Source of the DNA: Anaerococcus murdochii
GTDB taxonomy: Bacteria > Bacillota > Clostridia > Tissierellales > Peptoniphilaceae
Assembly: GCF_019957155.1 (NCBI RefSeq)
Contig: NZ_JAIPME010000002.1
Span: 1,886,001 to 1,950,000, forward strand
Reading direction: 5' to 3'
DNA length: 64,000 bases
Within the stretch, counting starts at the first letter, position 1, and every line of letters begins with the position of its first letter. The notes below the pieces were generated by a model. The model did no database searches. It had not been told where the DNA came from and saw only the letters and a list, made by a program, of their open reading frames with translations. Made by a program: the position numbers and the translations under genes. Shown here piece by piece: positions 9,080 to 17,694 of the stretch.

Positions 9080-9211
9080 ATGGACCGTATAAAAAAATAT
9101 AAAGAAGACTACCCAGCATCTTATTTTATACTTGCATCTATCATAACCCTCGTTCTAGTTTATAAGTTTGGTTATGCAATAGGAAAATTTGTAGCGAATC
9201 TCGGATTCTAG
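9080..9211 (+). CDS. Small single-span membrane protein, 43 residues
   Basis: A short gene that a length cut-off would miss. ATG at 9080 is preceded by a very strong RBS (GTGGAGG, 7 bases upstream), and a bidirectional terminator follows. The product begins MDRIKKYKEDYPASYF and then has one hydrophobic segment (about residues 14-33, ILASIITLVLVYKFGYAIG), ending FVANLGF. The basic and acidic N-terminus suggests it faces the cytoplasm. I do not recognise the family. The combination of promoter-like sequence, RBS, clean transmembrane segment and terminator makes real translation likely; function is unknown. Confidence 0.65.
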   Translation: MDRIKKYKEDYPASYFILASIITLVLVYKFGYAIGKFVANLGF

Positions 9212-9249
9212 CTATTTCTTTAAAAGAATAACTGTGATATACAAATAAA

Positions 9250-9286
9250 AATGCCCTTAGAATCTATATTCTAAGAGCGTTTTTTT
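9250..9286. terminator. Bidirectional terminator
   Basis: Arms GCCCTTAGAAT and ATTCTAAGAGC (one mismatch) are flanked by AAAAA and TTTTTTT. It separates the small plus-strand gene from the convergent DUF4230 gene. Confidence 0.8.
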
Positions 9287-9881
9287 AGTTAAATTCAATT
9301 GTGTATTCTTCTAATAATGGGTTTATCTTTAGGATTTCTATTATAGCTTCCTTGGTTTTCTCGTCAGCTTCTTCTAAAAATCCCTTTTCTTCAAGTTCTT
9401 TTTCGACCTTTTTCATTTCGTCTTTCCTAAAGTCAGAAAAATCCTTAACTTCTAGTTGATTGAATATTGAGTGTTTCTCATCAAAAATTGTTAATGAATC
9501 TTCGTTAATTACGTGATTTAAAATTTCTGCATGTGGAATTTGGATATTGATTTTTTTATCAGCCTCATTTAGACTAACCTTAGCTTCTTCGAGATTAATC
9601 CCAGCATTTACCTCGCCGTCATAAGAAATTATAAATTTCTTCTGGGTAAAAGGTAATTTCATTCCATAAAACTCTTGTTGGTTTTCAAAAGATCCTACAT
9701 TTGTGTATTTATACTTAAGTGTTGTCAATTCCTTAACCGAAAGAATTTGATTTTTTATAATATCTGATGAAACCTTTGTCTCTGTTTTTAATAAGCCACC
9801 TTTCATACCAATAAAATATGATCCGAAAATTATTACTATAAGAGCCAAAAGTCCAAAAAACATTTTTTTAGCTTTTTTCAT
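9285..9881 (-). CDS. DUF4230 membrane-anchored protein
   Basis: A protein of 198 residues with an N-terminal signal anchor (KKMFFGLLALIVIIFGSYFIG, residues 6-26) and an extracytoplasmic domain. The pattern of KELTTLKYKYTNVGSFENQ followed by ISYDGEVNAGINLEEAKVSL is typical of DUF4230, a family of unknown function found in many Firmicutes and Bacteroidetes. The C-terminus is rich in charged helices (KVEKELEEKGF). The gene lies downstream of trmB in the same direction with a short gap; no functional link is evident. Confidence 0.75.
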   Translation of the reverse strand: MKKAKKMFFGLLALIVIIFGSYFIGMKGGLLKTETKVSSDIIKNQILSVKELTTLKYKYTNVGSFENQQEFYGMKLPFTQKKFIISYDGEVNAGINLEEAKVSLNEADKKINIQIPHAEILNHVINEDSLTIFDEKHSIFNQLEVKDFSDFRKDEMKKVEKELEEKGFLEEADEKTKEAIIEILKINPLLEEYTIEFN

Positions 9882-9935
9882 TTTTTCTCCTTGAATTTGT
9901 ATTTACTTAAACTTTACTTTATTTTTCTTAATATT

Positions 9936-10562
9936 CTATTTAAATTTTGCTATTAAATGAAAAATCGGCATATTTCTATTTCTAAATTTTCTCTCGTACT
10001 CAGTTACAATAGAATTTTCCTCAGCAAGGTCTCTGTCAACTTCAATTATTTCCATACCAAAGTCTTCCATGTAGGCTAGGCTGGCATCAAAAAAGTCTTC
10101 ATTATCGGTCTTAAGCTCAATTTCTGCCCCCCTTTTACAAATAACTTGGTATAATTTCAGAAAGTTTTCATGAGAAAGTCGTCTTTTGTTGTGGCGTTTT
10201 TTAGGCCATGGGGTTGAGAAATTCAAATAAATCTTTGATATTTCACCGTCTTCAAACATATCGAGAAGTTCTTCTGCCTTGCCAACAATTCCGTAAACAT
10301 TTGAAAGCTCTTCTTCTTCAATTTTTTCACAAGCACTTACAAAGGCGTTTGTATTCATTTCAAGTGCAAGGTAATTTATATCAGGATTTTTCTCTGCTTT
10401 ATTTACTATAAAATCTCCTTTACCTGCTCCAATTTCAAGTTCTATTTCATTATTATTTCTAAATATATCATGCCAATTTCCCTTATAATTTTTTGCTTCA
10501 AAAATTATGTAATCACTTTCTTGCATTTTTGGTATGGCATGCGGTTTGTGTCTTAGTCTCAT
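9936..10562 (-). CDS. trmB: tRNA (guanine-N7)-methyltransferase
   Basis: Forms m7G46 in the tRNA variable loop using S-adenosylmethionine. It shows the SAM site ELEIGAGKGDF, the acidic pair region ALEMNTNAF, and the family motif region FSTPWPKKRHNKRRL (usually DPWPKKRH; here the D is a T). The C-terminus has YERKF. I chose ATG at 10562 (MRLRHKPHAI, the family start), which has AAGGAGA at ideal spacing; a longer frame from 10592 would add ten residues across the upstream terminator. Confidence 0.93.
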   Translation of the reverse strand: MRLRHKPHAIPKMQESDYIIFEAKNYKGNWHDIFRNNNEIELEIGAGKGDFIVNKAEKNPDINYLALEMNTNAFVSACEKIEEEELSNVYGIVGKAEELLDMFEDGEISKIYLNFSTPWPKKRHNKRRLSHENFLKLYQVICKRGAEIELKTDNEDFFDASLAYMEDFGMEIIEVDRDLAEENSIVTEYERKFRNRNMPIFHLIAKFK

Positions 10563-10572
10563 ATATCTCCTT

Positions 10573-10601
10573 ACAAAAAAAGAAAGCCGCATAAGCGACT
10601 A
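10573..10601 (-). terminator. Terminator between degV and trmB
   Basis: On the minus strand AGTCGC-TTAT-GCGGCT (one T-G pair) is followed by TTCTTTTTTT, directly after the DegV stop and before the trmB RBS. Confidence 0.65.
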
Positions 10602-10604
10602 TCC

Positions 10605-11492
10605 TTATTCATCTTTTTCTTTTCCCCAGAAGCCAGCGCCAACAAGTCCTGGTCCTACGTGACTTCCTACAGTCGTTCCTATTTCATATATTTTAATTTC
10701 ACCTGAATAATCATCAAGTTCGTCTAAAAGTCTTTCTCTAAGATCTTCAGCATCTTCTGGAGCATAGGCATGGACAATGTAGATTTCGTTTTTGTATGGG
10801 AAATCTCTTATCAAACGATCAGATATTTTATTAACCAAGGCCTTCATAGCTTTTTTCTTAGTCCTTATCTTGTCTCTAACAACTATCTCACCTTTTGTAT
10901 TAGTATCCATTATTGGACAAATATTCAAAAGATTGCCGAAAGAGCCTGCAGCCTTAGATACCCTGCCGCCTCTTACAAGGTATGTTAAATCAGAAGTAAA
11001 GAAAATAGAATTTACCTTATACCTATTTTCCATTCCCCAATTATATACTTCCTCAATTGAAAATCCTTCTTTTCGCATCTCATTTAATCCAAGAACAAAA
11101 AGTCCTTCACATGAAGTAGCTGTCAAACTATCTAGAATATAAATCTTTCTATCTGGATATTTTTCTTCAAGTTTTTCTTGGGCCATATAGGCTTGCTGGA
11201 CCCCTCCAGTAAGGCCTGACGATAGGGTAACGTGAAGTATATCCTTGTCTTCTTCAAGTAATTTCTCAAAAAATTCTATATACTTTATATAGGTTATTTG
11301 ACTCGTCCTTGCAATAGCACCGTCATTTAATTTTTGATAAAAGTCATTTAATTTTACCGTAAGACCTAAATCATCAATATAATCAACATCATCTATTTGA
11401 AAAGGAAATCCTTTCCATTTTATATTTTCTTTTTCGAGCACTTCTCTTGGGATATCAACAGTAGAGCTTGCGCTCAGTATAAAATCACTCAT
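10605..11492 (-). CDS. DegV-family fatty-acid-binding protein (FakB-like)
   Basis: DegV/FakB proteins bind a fatty acid and present it to the kinase FakA for incorporation of exogenous fatty acids into phospholipid. The 295 residues fit. Family signatures are the early Ser-rich segment (LSASSTVDIP), TSQ (ARTSQITYI), the ligand-contacting LHVTLSSGLTGG, and the C-terminal HAYAPEDAEDL and VGSHVGPGLVG. RBS AGAGG lies 6 bases before the ATG. No fakA is visible in the window. Confidence 0.9.
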   Translation of the reverse strand: MSDFILSASSTVDIPREVLEKENIKWKGFPFQIDDVDYIDDLGLTVKLNDFYQKLNDGAIARTSQITYIKYIEFFEKLLEEDKDILHVTLSSGLTGGVQQAYMAQEKLEEKYPDRKIYILDSLTATSCEGLFVLGLNEMRKEGFSIEEVYNWGMENRYKVNSIFFTSDLTYLVRGGRVSKAAGSFGNLLNICPIMDTNTKGEIVVRDKIRTKKKAMKALVNKISDRLIRDFPYKNEIYIVHAYAPEDAEDLRERLLDELDDYSGEIKIYEIGTTVGSHVGPGLVGAGFWGKEKDE

Positions 11493-11543
11493 ATTAACCT
11501 CTCAAAAAATCTAATAAGTATCATACTTTTTATTAATTTTAAT

Positions 11544-12887
11544 TCAATTTAAAGCGCGTTTCTTATCAATTATTAGTGCAATTCCTAAAGCAAGCAAGCT
11601 TGGTAAAATCCATGCAAAACCTATATCATAACCCGGAAGAATCTCACTTGATATATCAATAACTTTTGCCACATAACTTGACTTACTGATAAAGTCAGGA
11701 CTTGCCTTCAAAAAGTCTAAAAAAGCAAATAATGCGGTAATTCCTAGGCTCACTTGATATACAAATTTTCTCTTTCCTATAAATATTGAAATTATAGAAA
11801 GACCTATCAATACTATTGATATTGGATAAATAAACATAAGCACTGGCAAAGACAAGGCTATTATTTGTTTAAGGCCCAAATTAGCTATCAATAGCGAAAC
11901 AAAGGAAAATATTATACAATATGACTTGTACGAAAGTCTATTTTTAAACATCTCTTCAAACATCTCAGAGCATGCGGATACAAGACCAATTGCTGTTTTT
12001 AAACATGCCACAAATACAATTATCGAAAGTAGAATGTGGCCAAGATTTCCTAGATAGTGTTCAGAAATATTTGATAAAATAACAGCCCCATTTTCGTACT
12101 GATCTAATATGTTTGCAGAAGCTCCACCCATATAGGAAAGACCTGCATATATTAGTGACATCGCAAAAAGACAAACAATACCTGACTTTAATGTCTCAAG
12201 AGCCATTGATTTTTTATCTGTTACTCCAAACTCTTTTATATTTGATATAATAATAATCGCAAAGGCTAAACCAGCTGGAGCATCTAAAGTATTATAACCA
12301 TCAACAATACCCACTGGTATAGGGTTCTTTGAATACTTAAGGTCTGGGGATGATATTCCTACTGGACCCATAGGTCTAAAAATAGTTAAAACTAATAAAA
12401 ATGACAACAGAATTAAAAATAATGGTGTCATAAATTTTCCAATAGTATCAATAAGTTTTGCTTTTTTGATTGAAAAATACAAAACTAAGGCAAAAAATAC
12501 CAAGGAAAAAATCAAGAGTCCAAATGAATTGTAAAAACTCTCATTACCTTCAAAAACAACCTCGTATGTAGTCGTAGCTGTCCTTGGAATAGCAAATCCA
12601 GGGCCTATTGTTAGGTATAAAAGTGTTGTAAAAAAGTAGGCAAACTTTCTTCCTGCAACCTTTGATAAATCAAATAGACTCTCACTATCACTTGCTGCAG
12701 TTGCAACTACTGCAAGGATTGGCAAGCTAACAGCCGATAGCAAAAATCCTATAGTTACTAACGAAATATTGGCTCCTGATCTTTGGCCTAATTCTAGTGG
12801 GAAAATCAAGTTTCCAGCACCAAAAAATAAACCAAATAACAAGGAGCCAATTAATAAGTTTTCTGATAAAGTTAATTTTTTTCTCAT
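11544..12887 (-). CDS. brnQ: Branched-chain amino acid:cation symporter (LIVCS)
   Basis: A transporter of 447 residues with about twelve transmembrane segments for uptake of Leu, Ile and Val driven by Na+ or H+. Family hallmarks are GLFFGAGNLIFP at residues 19-30, GPGFAIPRTATTTYEV and DGYNTLDAPAGLAFA. A second branched-chain amino-acid system (livKHMGF) lies 7 kb away, consistent with a peptide- and amino-acid-fermenting lifestyle. No T-box was found in front of this gene. Confidence 0.93.
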   Translation of the reverse strand: MRKKLTLSENLLIGSLLFGLFFGAGNLIFPLELGQRSGANISLVTIGFLLSAVSLPILAVVATAASDSESLFDLSKVAGRKFAYFFTTLLYLTIGPGFAIPRTATTTYEVVFEGNESFYNSFGLLIFSLVFFALVLYFSIKKAKLIDTIGKFMTPLFLILLSFLLVLTIFRPMGPVGISSPDLKYSKNPIPVGIVDGYNTLDAPAGLAFAIIIISNIKEFGVTDKKSMALETLKSGIVCLFAMSLIYAGLSYMGGASANILDQYENGAVILSNISEHYLGNLGHILLSIIVFVACLKTAIGLVSACSEMFEEMFKNRLSYKSYCIIFSFVSLLIANLGLKQIIALSLPVLMFIYPISIVLIGLSIISIFIGKRKFVYQVSLGITALFAFLDFLKASPDFISKSSYVAKVIDISSEILPGYDIGFAWILPSLLALGIALIIDKKRALN

Positions 12888-12943
12888 ATCTAACCCCTAA
12901 AGTTTTTAATATGATACACCTTTATCAGTCATTTTGCAATGTT

Positions 12944-13294
12944 TTATAAGGCTTCAACGTATTTCCTAACGTCAGGACCAACAAGAATTTGTCCATCATC
13001 TAAAAATAGAATTGGCCTTTTTACAAGCATTCCATCAGTGGCAAGCTTTTCGTATTTCTCATCAAGGCTCATTTCATCAAGCTTATCTTTGAGATTTTCA
13101 TTCCTATAAATCATACCAGAAGTATTAAAAAATCTCCTTATATCATAATCTGTAGCCTCGTGCCATTTTTTGATTTCTTCCTTGGTCGGATTTTCTTCCT
13201 TAATGTCTCTTACTTCGTATTTTAAGCCTTTTTCATCCATTGTCTTTAAGACACTTTTGCAAGTTGAGCACTTGCTATAACAAATTATTTTCAT
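12944..13294 (-). CDS. ArsC/Spx-family thioredoxin-fold protein
   Basis: A protein of 116 residues with a CSTC motif at residues 9-12 (CYSKCSTCKSVL), followed by LKYEVRDIKEENPTKEEI and KRPILFLDDGQILVG, the cis-proline-containing strand typical of ArsC, Spx and YffB proteins. Spx proper has CxxC and an RPI region as here, but this protein is shorter than Spx (about 131), so it is more like the YffB/ArsC-like group. A redox-linked role is likely; the partner is unknown. Confidence 0.85.
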   Translation of the reverse strand: MKIICYSKCSTCKSVLKTMDEKGLKYEVRDIKEENPTKEEIKKWHEATDYDIRRFFNTSGMIYRNENLKDKLDEMSLDEKYEKLATDGMLVKRPILFLDDGQILVGPDVRKYVEAL

Positions 13295-13340
13295 ATTTCC
13301 TCCTATGATTCAATCTTTTTTATAATTACCCCAAGTTAGC

Positions 13341-13625
13341 TTATAATAATCTCTGTATATTTTCTTCTAGGATTTCAACCTGATAATTCTCCTCTATCCT
13401 TTTTATGACTTTTTCTAAAAGAGATTTTGAAAAGTCATTGTCGTTTGAAACAGATACAAAAGCAAGACTTGCCATATTTACAAATTCATGGTCACTAACT
13501 TCAGATGCAGATATAGACAAATTATTCCTAGCATAGTCTAAAATACTTTTTACAGTTCTCCTCTTATCCTTAAGCGAGAAACTATCATAAATTTTTATTC
13601 TTACTTCTAATAAATATAAATAAAT
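13341..13625 (-). CDS. DUF503 (YlxP-like) protein with apparent AUU start
   Basis: An uninterrupted frame of 94 codons reads YLYLLEVRIKIYDSFSLKDK, then RRTVKSILDYARNN, and ends LEENIQRLL. The LLEV...SLKDKRR...KSIL pattern is DUF503/YlxP, a small protein often found beside rbfA. No ATG, GTG or TTG exists in frame at the N-terminus. The only codon at normal spacing from the strong AAGGAGG (13632-13638 region, inside the end of the upstream lysyltransferase gene) is ATT at 13625. Initiation at this AUU, or a mutated start codon, is the simplest reading. The next in-frame standard start is a TTG near residue 35, which would delete the conserved core. The gene is tightly coupled to the upstream gene. 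Confidence 0.75.
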   Translation of the reverse strand: MYLYLLEVRIKIYDSFSLKDKRRTVKSILDYARNNLSISASEVSDHEFVNMASLAFVSVSNDNDFSKSLLEKVIKRIEENYQVEILEENIQRLL

Positions 13626-13626
13626 T

Positions 13627-15405
13627 TTAATCCTCCTTAATTTTTCCCTTATCTGCTGCGATTATAGCAAGTATAGATGTAATTATAAAATTCCCTTTTG
13701 CGAAACAAGTGTATCTGCTTTCCCATTTTGTAGCATATTTTGATTTATAATTACGAAGCCCCTTAAAAGGATAAAGACTATCTGCGTATTTAAATATGAA
13801 AGATGCTATTCTTTCAGAAAGATAAGCTGATTTATAAATTCCTACATTTGAAAGAGGAGCCATGCCAAGATTAAAATACTTAAAGCCATTATCTTGAGCA
13901 TAAATAAACAAGTTTAAAAATAAATAATCCATCATGGAATTAACATTCATATCCGTATCATAACGCATAAGGTCTATTGTCATGATATTTGCATCGTAAT
14001 TTGGCATTAGACTAGTGAAGGCTGTTATTTCTTCATTTTGATCAAGAACCAGCGCAAGACTCGAATTATTCAAATAATCCCTGTCAAAAAATCCCATTGT
14101 AAAGCCCTTTTCTTCACGTCCTTTTAGCCACTTATCTGAAATTATCTCTAATCTATCTAAAGTTTTTTCATCATAAGGAGGATTTACAATCTTAAACTCA
14201 TATCCATCCTTTTCAAACCTATTTAAAATATTTCTAAGACTTGACTTTTTCCTTCCAGCTAAGCTAAATTCATCCAGATCTAAGAAGGCATTTTCACCAA
14301 ACTTCATAAAGTCATATCCATAATCATGGAGCATAAGAGTAAAATCTCTTCTAACTTCATAAAAAATTGGATTTAATGATAAGACTTGGCATTTATTTAT
14401 AAAATCATTTAGGCCTTCCTCAAGATATTCACTTTTTCCAATTGGCTCTCCCATTACAATTATCTTATTATTTACAATTTGGTAGGTAAAGGCTAAGACT
14501 TTTCTATTTTCTTTTTCATAATAATAGATGTATTTATCACCCAAAAGGCCAAGACCTGCTGAAGTTGATGAATTCTCATTATTAGCTGATAAAAATTCCT
14601 TATATGCATCCAAATCTGGTTCGACTAAGAAATCGTCATGACCTTTCATAAACTTTAGCAAAATCCTTAAAACCAATCCCATAGCTAAAAAGGTAAGGGT
14701 AAAGAATATAGATTTATAAGCAATAGGAAAATTTGTCAGTGGCCTTGCGGCAAATGTGTTTTTAAAATACATAATGACCCAAAAACCGCCAAGGACCAAA
14801 TCAATCAAGATTTCTTCAAAACTGTATATAAAACTTTTTTTGACTATGACATCCCTAGTATAGTATGCAGTCAATCCGATTATCCCGAGTGGTATCAGAG
14901 CAATTAAGGTCTCTCCTACTAGATACAAATATATTCCTGTAAACCCTAACAAAGGATAAAGGATTTTTAGAGATTTTTCCTGCCTAGAAAATGAAAACCT
15001 AGAAACAACTATAAATAAAAATCCTATCATAAGCTCGACGAAGGACCTTATAAGTCCGACTGTTACAAAAGAAAATTCGTTAAAAGGAAAATACTCTAAA
15101 TATTCGCTAAAATCGGCACTTAATATAAAAGCAAGTCCATAAAATCCAATAAAGGCTGAGTTTATCTTTTGTATAGCTTCCTTGAAAAGTCTGGCTGCAG
15201 TTTCTCCGTAGGTGTCTTTTATTTTTATAAATACATCTTTAAAGTTTAAAAATACCTTAATGAAAAATCCTGAAAGAGCAAAACCAATTATAAGTCTTAA
15301 ATAAATATTTAATGTAGACTTGGCCAAATAATATAACGAAAATATTATTAATATCAAAATCAAAATATTAATTAAACTTTGCCTGTATTCTTTAATTTTT
15401 TTCAT
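13627..15405 (-). CDS. MprF-like phosphatidylglycerol lysyltransferase-domain protein
   Basis: A protein of 592 residues. The N-terminal half has about eight transmembrane segments and the C-terminal half is a DUF2156 (GNAT-like) domain with GLLGDKYIYYY, VMGEPIG, LGMAPLSNVG and LRNYKSKYA, as in the synthase part of MprF. Such enzymes transfer aminoacyl groups from tRNA to phosphatidylglycerol, reducing the negative charge of the membrane. It is shorter than full MprF (about 840), with a reduced flippase part. The start ATG overlaps the stop of the upstream alpha/beta hydrolase gene (ATGA), as in VirJ/LpiA-like hydrolase-MprF pairs. Lipid substrate is inferred. Confidence 0.82.
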   Translation of the reverse strand: MKKIKEYRQSLINILILILIIFSLYYLAKSTLNIYLRLIIGFALSGFFIKVFLNFKDVFIKIKDTYGETAARLFKEAIQKINSAFIGFYGLAFILSADFSEYLEYFPFNEFSFVTVGLIRSFVELMIGFLFIVVSRFSFSRQEKSLKILYPLLGFTGIYLYLVGETLIALIPLGIIGLTAYYTRDVIVKKSFIYSFEEILIDLVLGGFWVIMYFKNTFAARPLTNFPIAYKSIFFTLTFLAMGLVLRILLKFMKGHDDFLVEPDLDAYKEFLSANNENSSTSAGLGLLGDKYIYYYEKENRKVLAFTYQIVNNKIIVMGEPIGKSEYLEEGLNDFINKCQVLSLNPIFYEVRRDFTLMLHDYGYDFMKFGENAFLDLDEFSLAGRKKSSLRNILNRFEKDGYEFKIVNPPYDEKTLDRLEIISDKWLKGREEKGFTMGFFDRDYLNNSSLALVLDQNEEITAFTSLMPNYDANIMTIDLMRYDTDMNVNSMMDYLFLNLFIYAQDNGFKYFNLGMAPLSNVGIYKSAYLSERIASFIFKYADSLYPFKGLRNYKSKYATKWESRYTCFAKGNFIITSILAIIAADKGKIKED

Positions 15406-16103
15406 ATTTTTCCTTTCATAAAATCATAAACCAATTTATTAAAAATTTCTGGAGCAGTTCTTGCCAACCTGTGTCCTTGGTTTTTAAGAATAACTAGTTT
15501 TGACCCATCGACATTTTTGGCAATCTTTTTTATATGGGAAATCCTAATTAAATCTCGAGAACCAGCTATAATTAATGTATCATTTTCAATATTTCTTAGG
15601 TCATCTATATCAATTTTTAAGTCGGATAATAAAAGTCTTGCCACCCTCTTATTTCTCCTAAAAAATGGTAAAATTGTCCAAAATATATTTTCTAAAACCA
15701 TAAGGACCTTAGCAGGAAAAGTAATCCCCTTAAACCTTGCATTTGGTGCATTAAGAATCATCTTATTTACGTAATTCGGATAGAGTTTATGAAATATCAA
15801 ACATAAATTTGCCCCATCAGAAAAACCCAATAAACTAGCTTTTTTTATGCCAAGTTTATCATATACTTCCTTAAGGTCATTGGCTAAGAGTTCAAAATTC
15901 AACTTGCTTTTTTCATTAGTCGAAAATCCATGGTCTCTAAAATCAATCAGTATTAGATGAAAATACCTTGATAAATAACCTATCTGGTATTCAAAATAAG
16001 TCATATCACCATCATTTCCATGGAGAAGAAACAAATCATCACCCTGACCATATTCCTTATAATATATCCTTGTCTTATCCCTTAGAATTATCTCGTTTTC
16101 CAT
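15402..16103 (-). CDS. Alpha/beta hydrolase coupled to the MprF-like gene
   Basis: A protein of 233 residues with the alpha/beta hydrolase fold: oxyanion HGNDG at residues 29-33, DFRDHGFS, nucleophile elbow GFSDG with Ser95, an acidic residue in IAGSRDLI and a catalytic His in NQGHRLART. No signal peptide, so cytosolic. Its stop overlaps the start of the lysyltransferase gene by four bases. Known MprF/LpiA operons often carry a hydrolase that removes the aminoacyl group from lipid, but those are usually exported; a lipid-related substrate here is only a guess. Confidence 0.82.
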   Translation of the reverse strand: MENEIILRDKTRIYYKEYGQGDDLFLLHGNDGDMTYFEYQIGYLSRYFHLILIDFRDHGFSTNEKSKLNFELLANDLKEVYDKLGIKKASLLGFSDGANLCLIFHKLYPNYVNKMILNAPNARFKGITFPAKVLMVLENIFWTILPFFRRNKRVARLLLSDLKIDIDDLRNIENDTLIIAGSRDLIRISHIKKIAKNVDGSKLVILKNQGHRLARTAPEIFNKLVYDFMKGKI

Positions 16104-16199
16104 AAGAACTCCTCACCTATATTATATCCTATTATTTAGTAAAGTAATAAATAAATGAATATATTTTAAAAAATTGTATGATAAAATTAGGAGGAATAT

Positions 16200-17567
16200 A
16201 TGAGTTCTAAAATTACACATAATAACAATAATAAAATTCAATTCGCCTTTAAAAACCAAATTGAAAACAAATATTTTAAGGCTAATAAAGGTGAAATTTT
16301 TGCAAATGACGGAGTAATCTTACTTGGTCTTGGAGATGAAGATAAGCTTAATAAAGAAATTTTTAAGGAAGCTATCTGCACACTTGGTAAATTTCTTAAG
16401 GATAAAGACCTTAATGAAATTTCTATAAATGAAAATCCAACAAAGCTTGATGATAGAACATTTGCCTTAAGTCTAGTTGAAGCATTAGTAGTTTCTGCTT
16501 ATGACTTTAACTTTTATAAGTCAGATAAAAAGGAAAATAAATTTGTTAATGTAAATTTTGACGAAAAATTAAACAGCTATGACAAAGAAATTGAAGAACT
16601 TATCAAGGTTCTAGACGGACAATTTTTGGCAAGAGACTTGGTAAACTTAAGGTCTAATGATATTTACCCAGAAAGTCTAGCCCAAAAAGCTAAGGAAAAT
16701 CTTTCAGAACTTGGTGTAGATGTCAAAGTTTATGACAAAGATCAGATCCTTGATATGGGTCTTACAGCCTTTTATGAAGTAGCAAAAGGTTCGGATAAGG
16801 AACCTAAATTTATTGTTATGGAATACCTAAAAGGAGAACCTGGAAAAGCTCCTCTTGCTCTTGTTGGCAAAGGCCTAACCTATGACGCTGGTGGATATTC
16901 TATAAAAACATCAAAGGGAATGAAGACTATGCACACCGATATGGGTGGGGCAGGATCTGTGATTGGCGCCATGAATGCAATAGCCCTTAATGAACTAAAA
17001 GTCAATGTGGTTGCTATTGTTGCATCCTGTGAAAACCTAATTTCGGGAAGAGCCTATAAACCTGGTGATATTATAAAGGCCCGCAATGGCATGACAATTG
17101 ACGTTGATAATACTGATGCTGAAGGAAGAATTACCCTCGCTGATGCTGTAAACTACGCAGCTACAGAATATAAACCAGCTATGATTGTTGATCTAGCAAC
17201 CCTAACAGGCGCAGCCCTAGGTGCCCTTGGAGAAACATACACAGCCTCTATTACCAATGATGAAGATGCCTTCAGAAAAATCCTTAAGGCGAGCAAGAAA
17301 ATGGATGAAAAAATTTGGCTTTTACCAAACGATCCATTCTATAAAACTTATAACGAATCAGATGATGCTGATGTTAAAAACTCTGGTGGACCACTTGCTG
17401 GTTCAATAACTGCTGGTCAATTTATAGAAAACTTTGTGGAAGGTTATCCTTGGGTACACTTAGATATAGCAGGAACCGCTCATTTATCTGCACCACAAGG
17501 TATAAATGGCAAGGGTGCAACAGGTGTCCACGTAAAAACCCTTTATGAACTAGCCAAAGAATTTTAA
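16200..17567 (+). CDS. pepA: Leucyl aminopeptidase (M17)
   Basis: A cytosolic dizinc aminopeptidase of 455 residues. Metal-binding and active-site motifs: VGKGLTYDAGGYSIKTSKGM, HTDMGGAGSVIG and the signature NTDAEGRITLADAV, followed by DLATLTGA. The first 150 residues are the divergent N-terminal domain. RBS AGGAGG is 6 bases before the ATG. Its terminator is interrupted by the IS3 element downstream. It fits with the other peptidases in the window (PepP, Map) in a peptide-using organism. Confidence 0.95.
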   Translation: MSSKITHNNNNKIQFAFKNQIENKYFKANKGEIFANDGVILLGLGDEDKLNKEIFKEAICTLGKFLKDKDLNEISINENPTKLDDRTFALSLVEALVVSAYDFNFYKSDKKENKFVNVNFDEKLNSYDKEIEELIKVLDGQFLARDLVNLRSNDIYPESLAQKAKENLSELGVDVKVYDKDQILDMGLTAFYEVAKGSDKEPKFIVMEYLKGEPGKAPLALVGKGLTYDAGGYSIKTSKGMKTMHTDMGGAGSVIGAMNAIALNELKVNVVAIVASCENLISGRAYKPGDIIKARNGMTIDVDNTDAEGRITLADAVNYAATEYKPAMIVDLATLTGAALGALGETYTASITNDEDAFRKILKASKKMDEKIWLLPNDPFYKTYNESDDADVKNSGGPLAGSITAGQFIENFVEGYPWVHLDIAGTAHLSAPQGINGKGATGVHVKTLYELAKEF

Positions 17568-17602
17568 TAAATAAAAAATAAGCCCTCCTTACTTTTATAA
17601 GG

Positions 17603-17625
17603 TGACCCCACAAAGTTGGACCTAA
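17603..17625. repeat. IS3 terminal inverted repeat, orfB side
   Basis: Begins TGACCCCACAAAGTTGG and pairs with 19174-19196 with three mismatches. Confidence 0.88.
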
Positions 17626-17690
17626 TACCAGAGTTAGAACTAAACTAGCTCTGGTATTTCTTTGTTCTTTCCTACCCCTAGGGGTAGGAA
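17624..17690. other. Two stable hairpins inside the IS end
   Basis: First, AATACCAGAG (17624-17633) pairs perfectly with CTCTGGTATT (17649-17658). Second, 17669-17690 is a perfect 22-bp palindrome with arms TTCCTACCCCT and AGGGGTAGGAA. Both lie between the orfB stop and the inverted repeat. They could terminate the transposase transcript or block transcription crossing the element. Confidence 0.7.
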
Positions 17691-17694
17691 ATTT

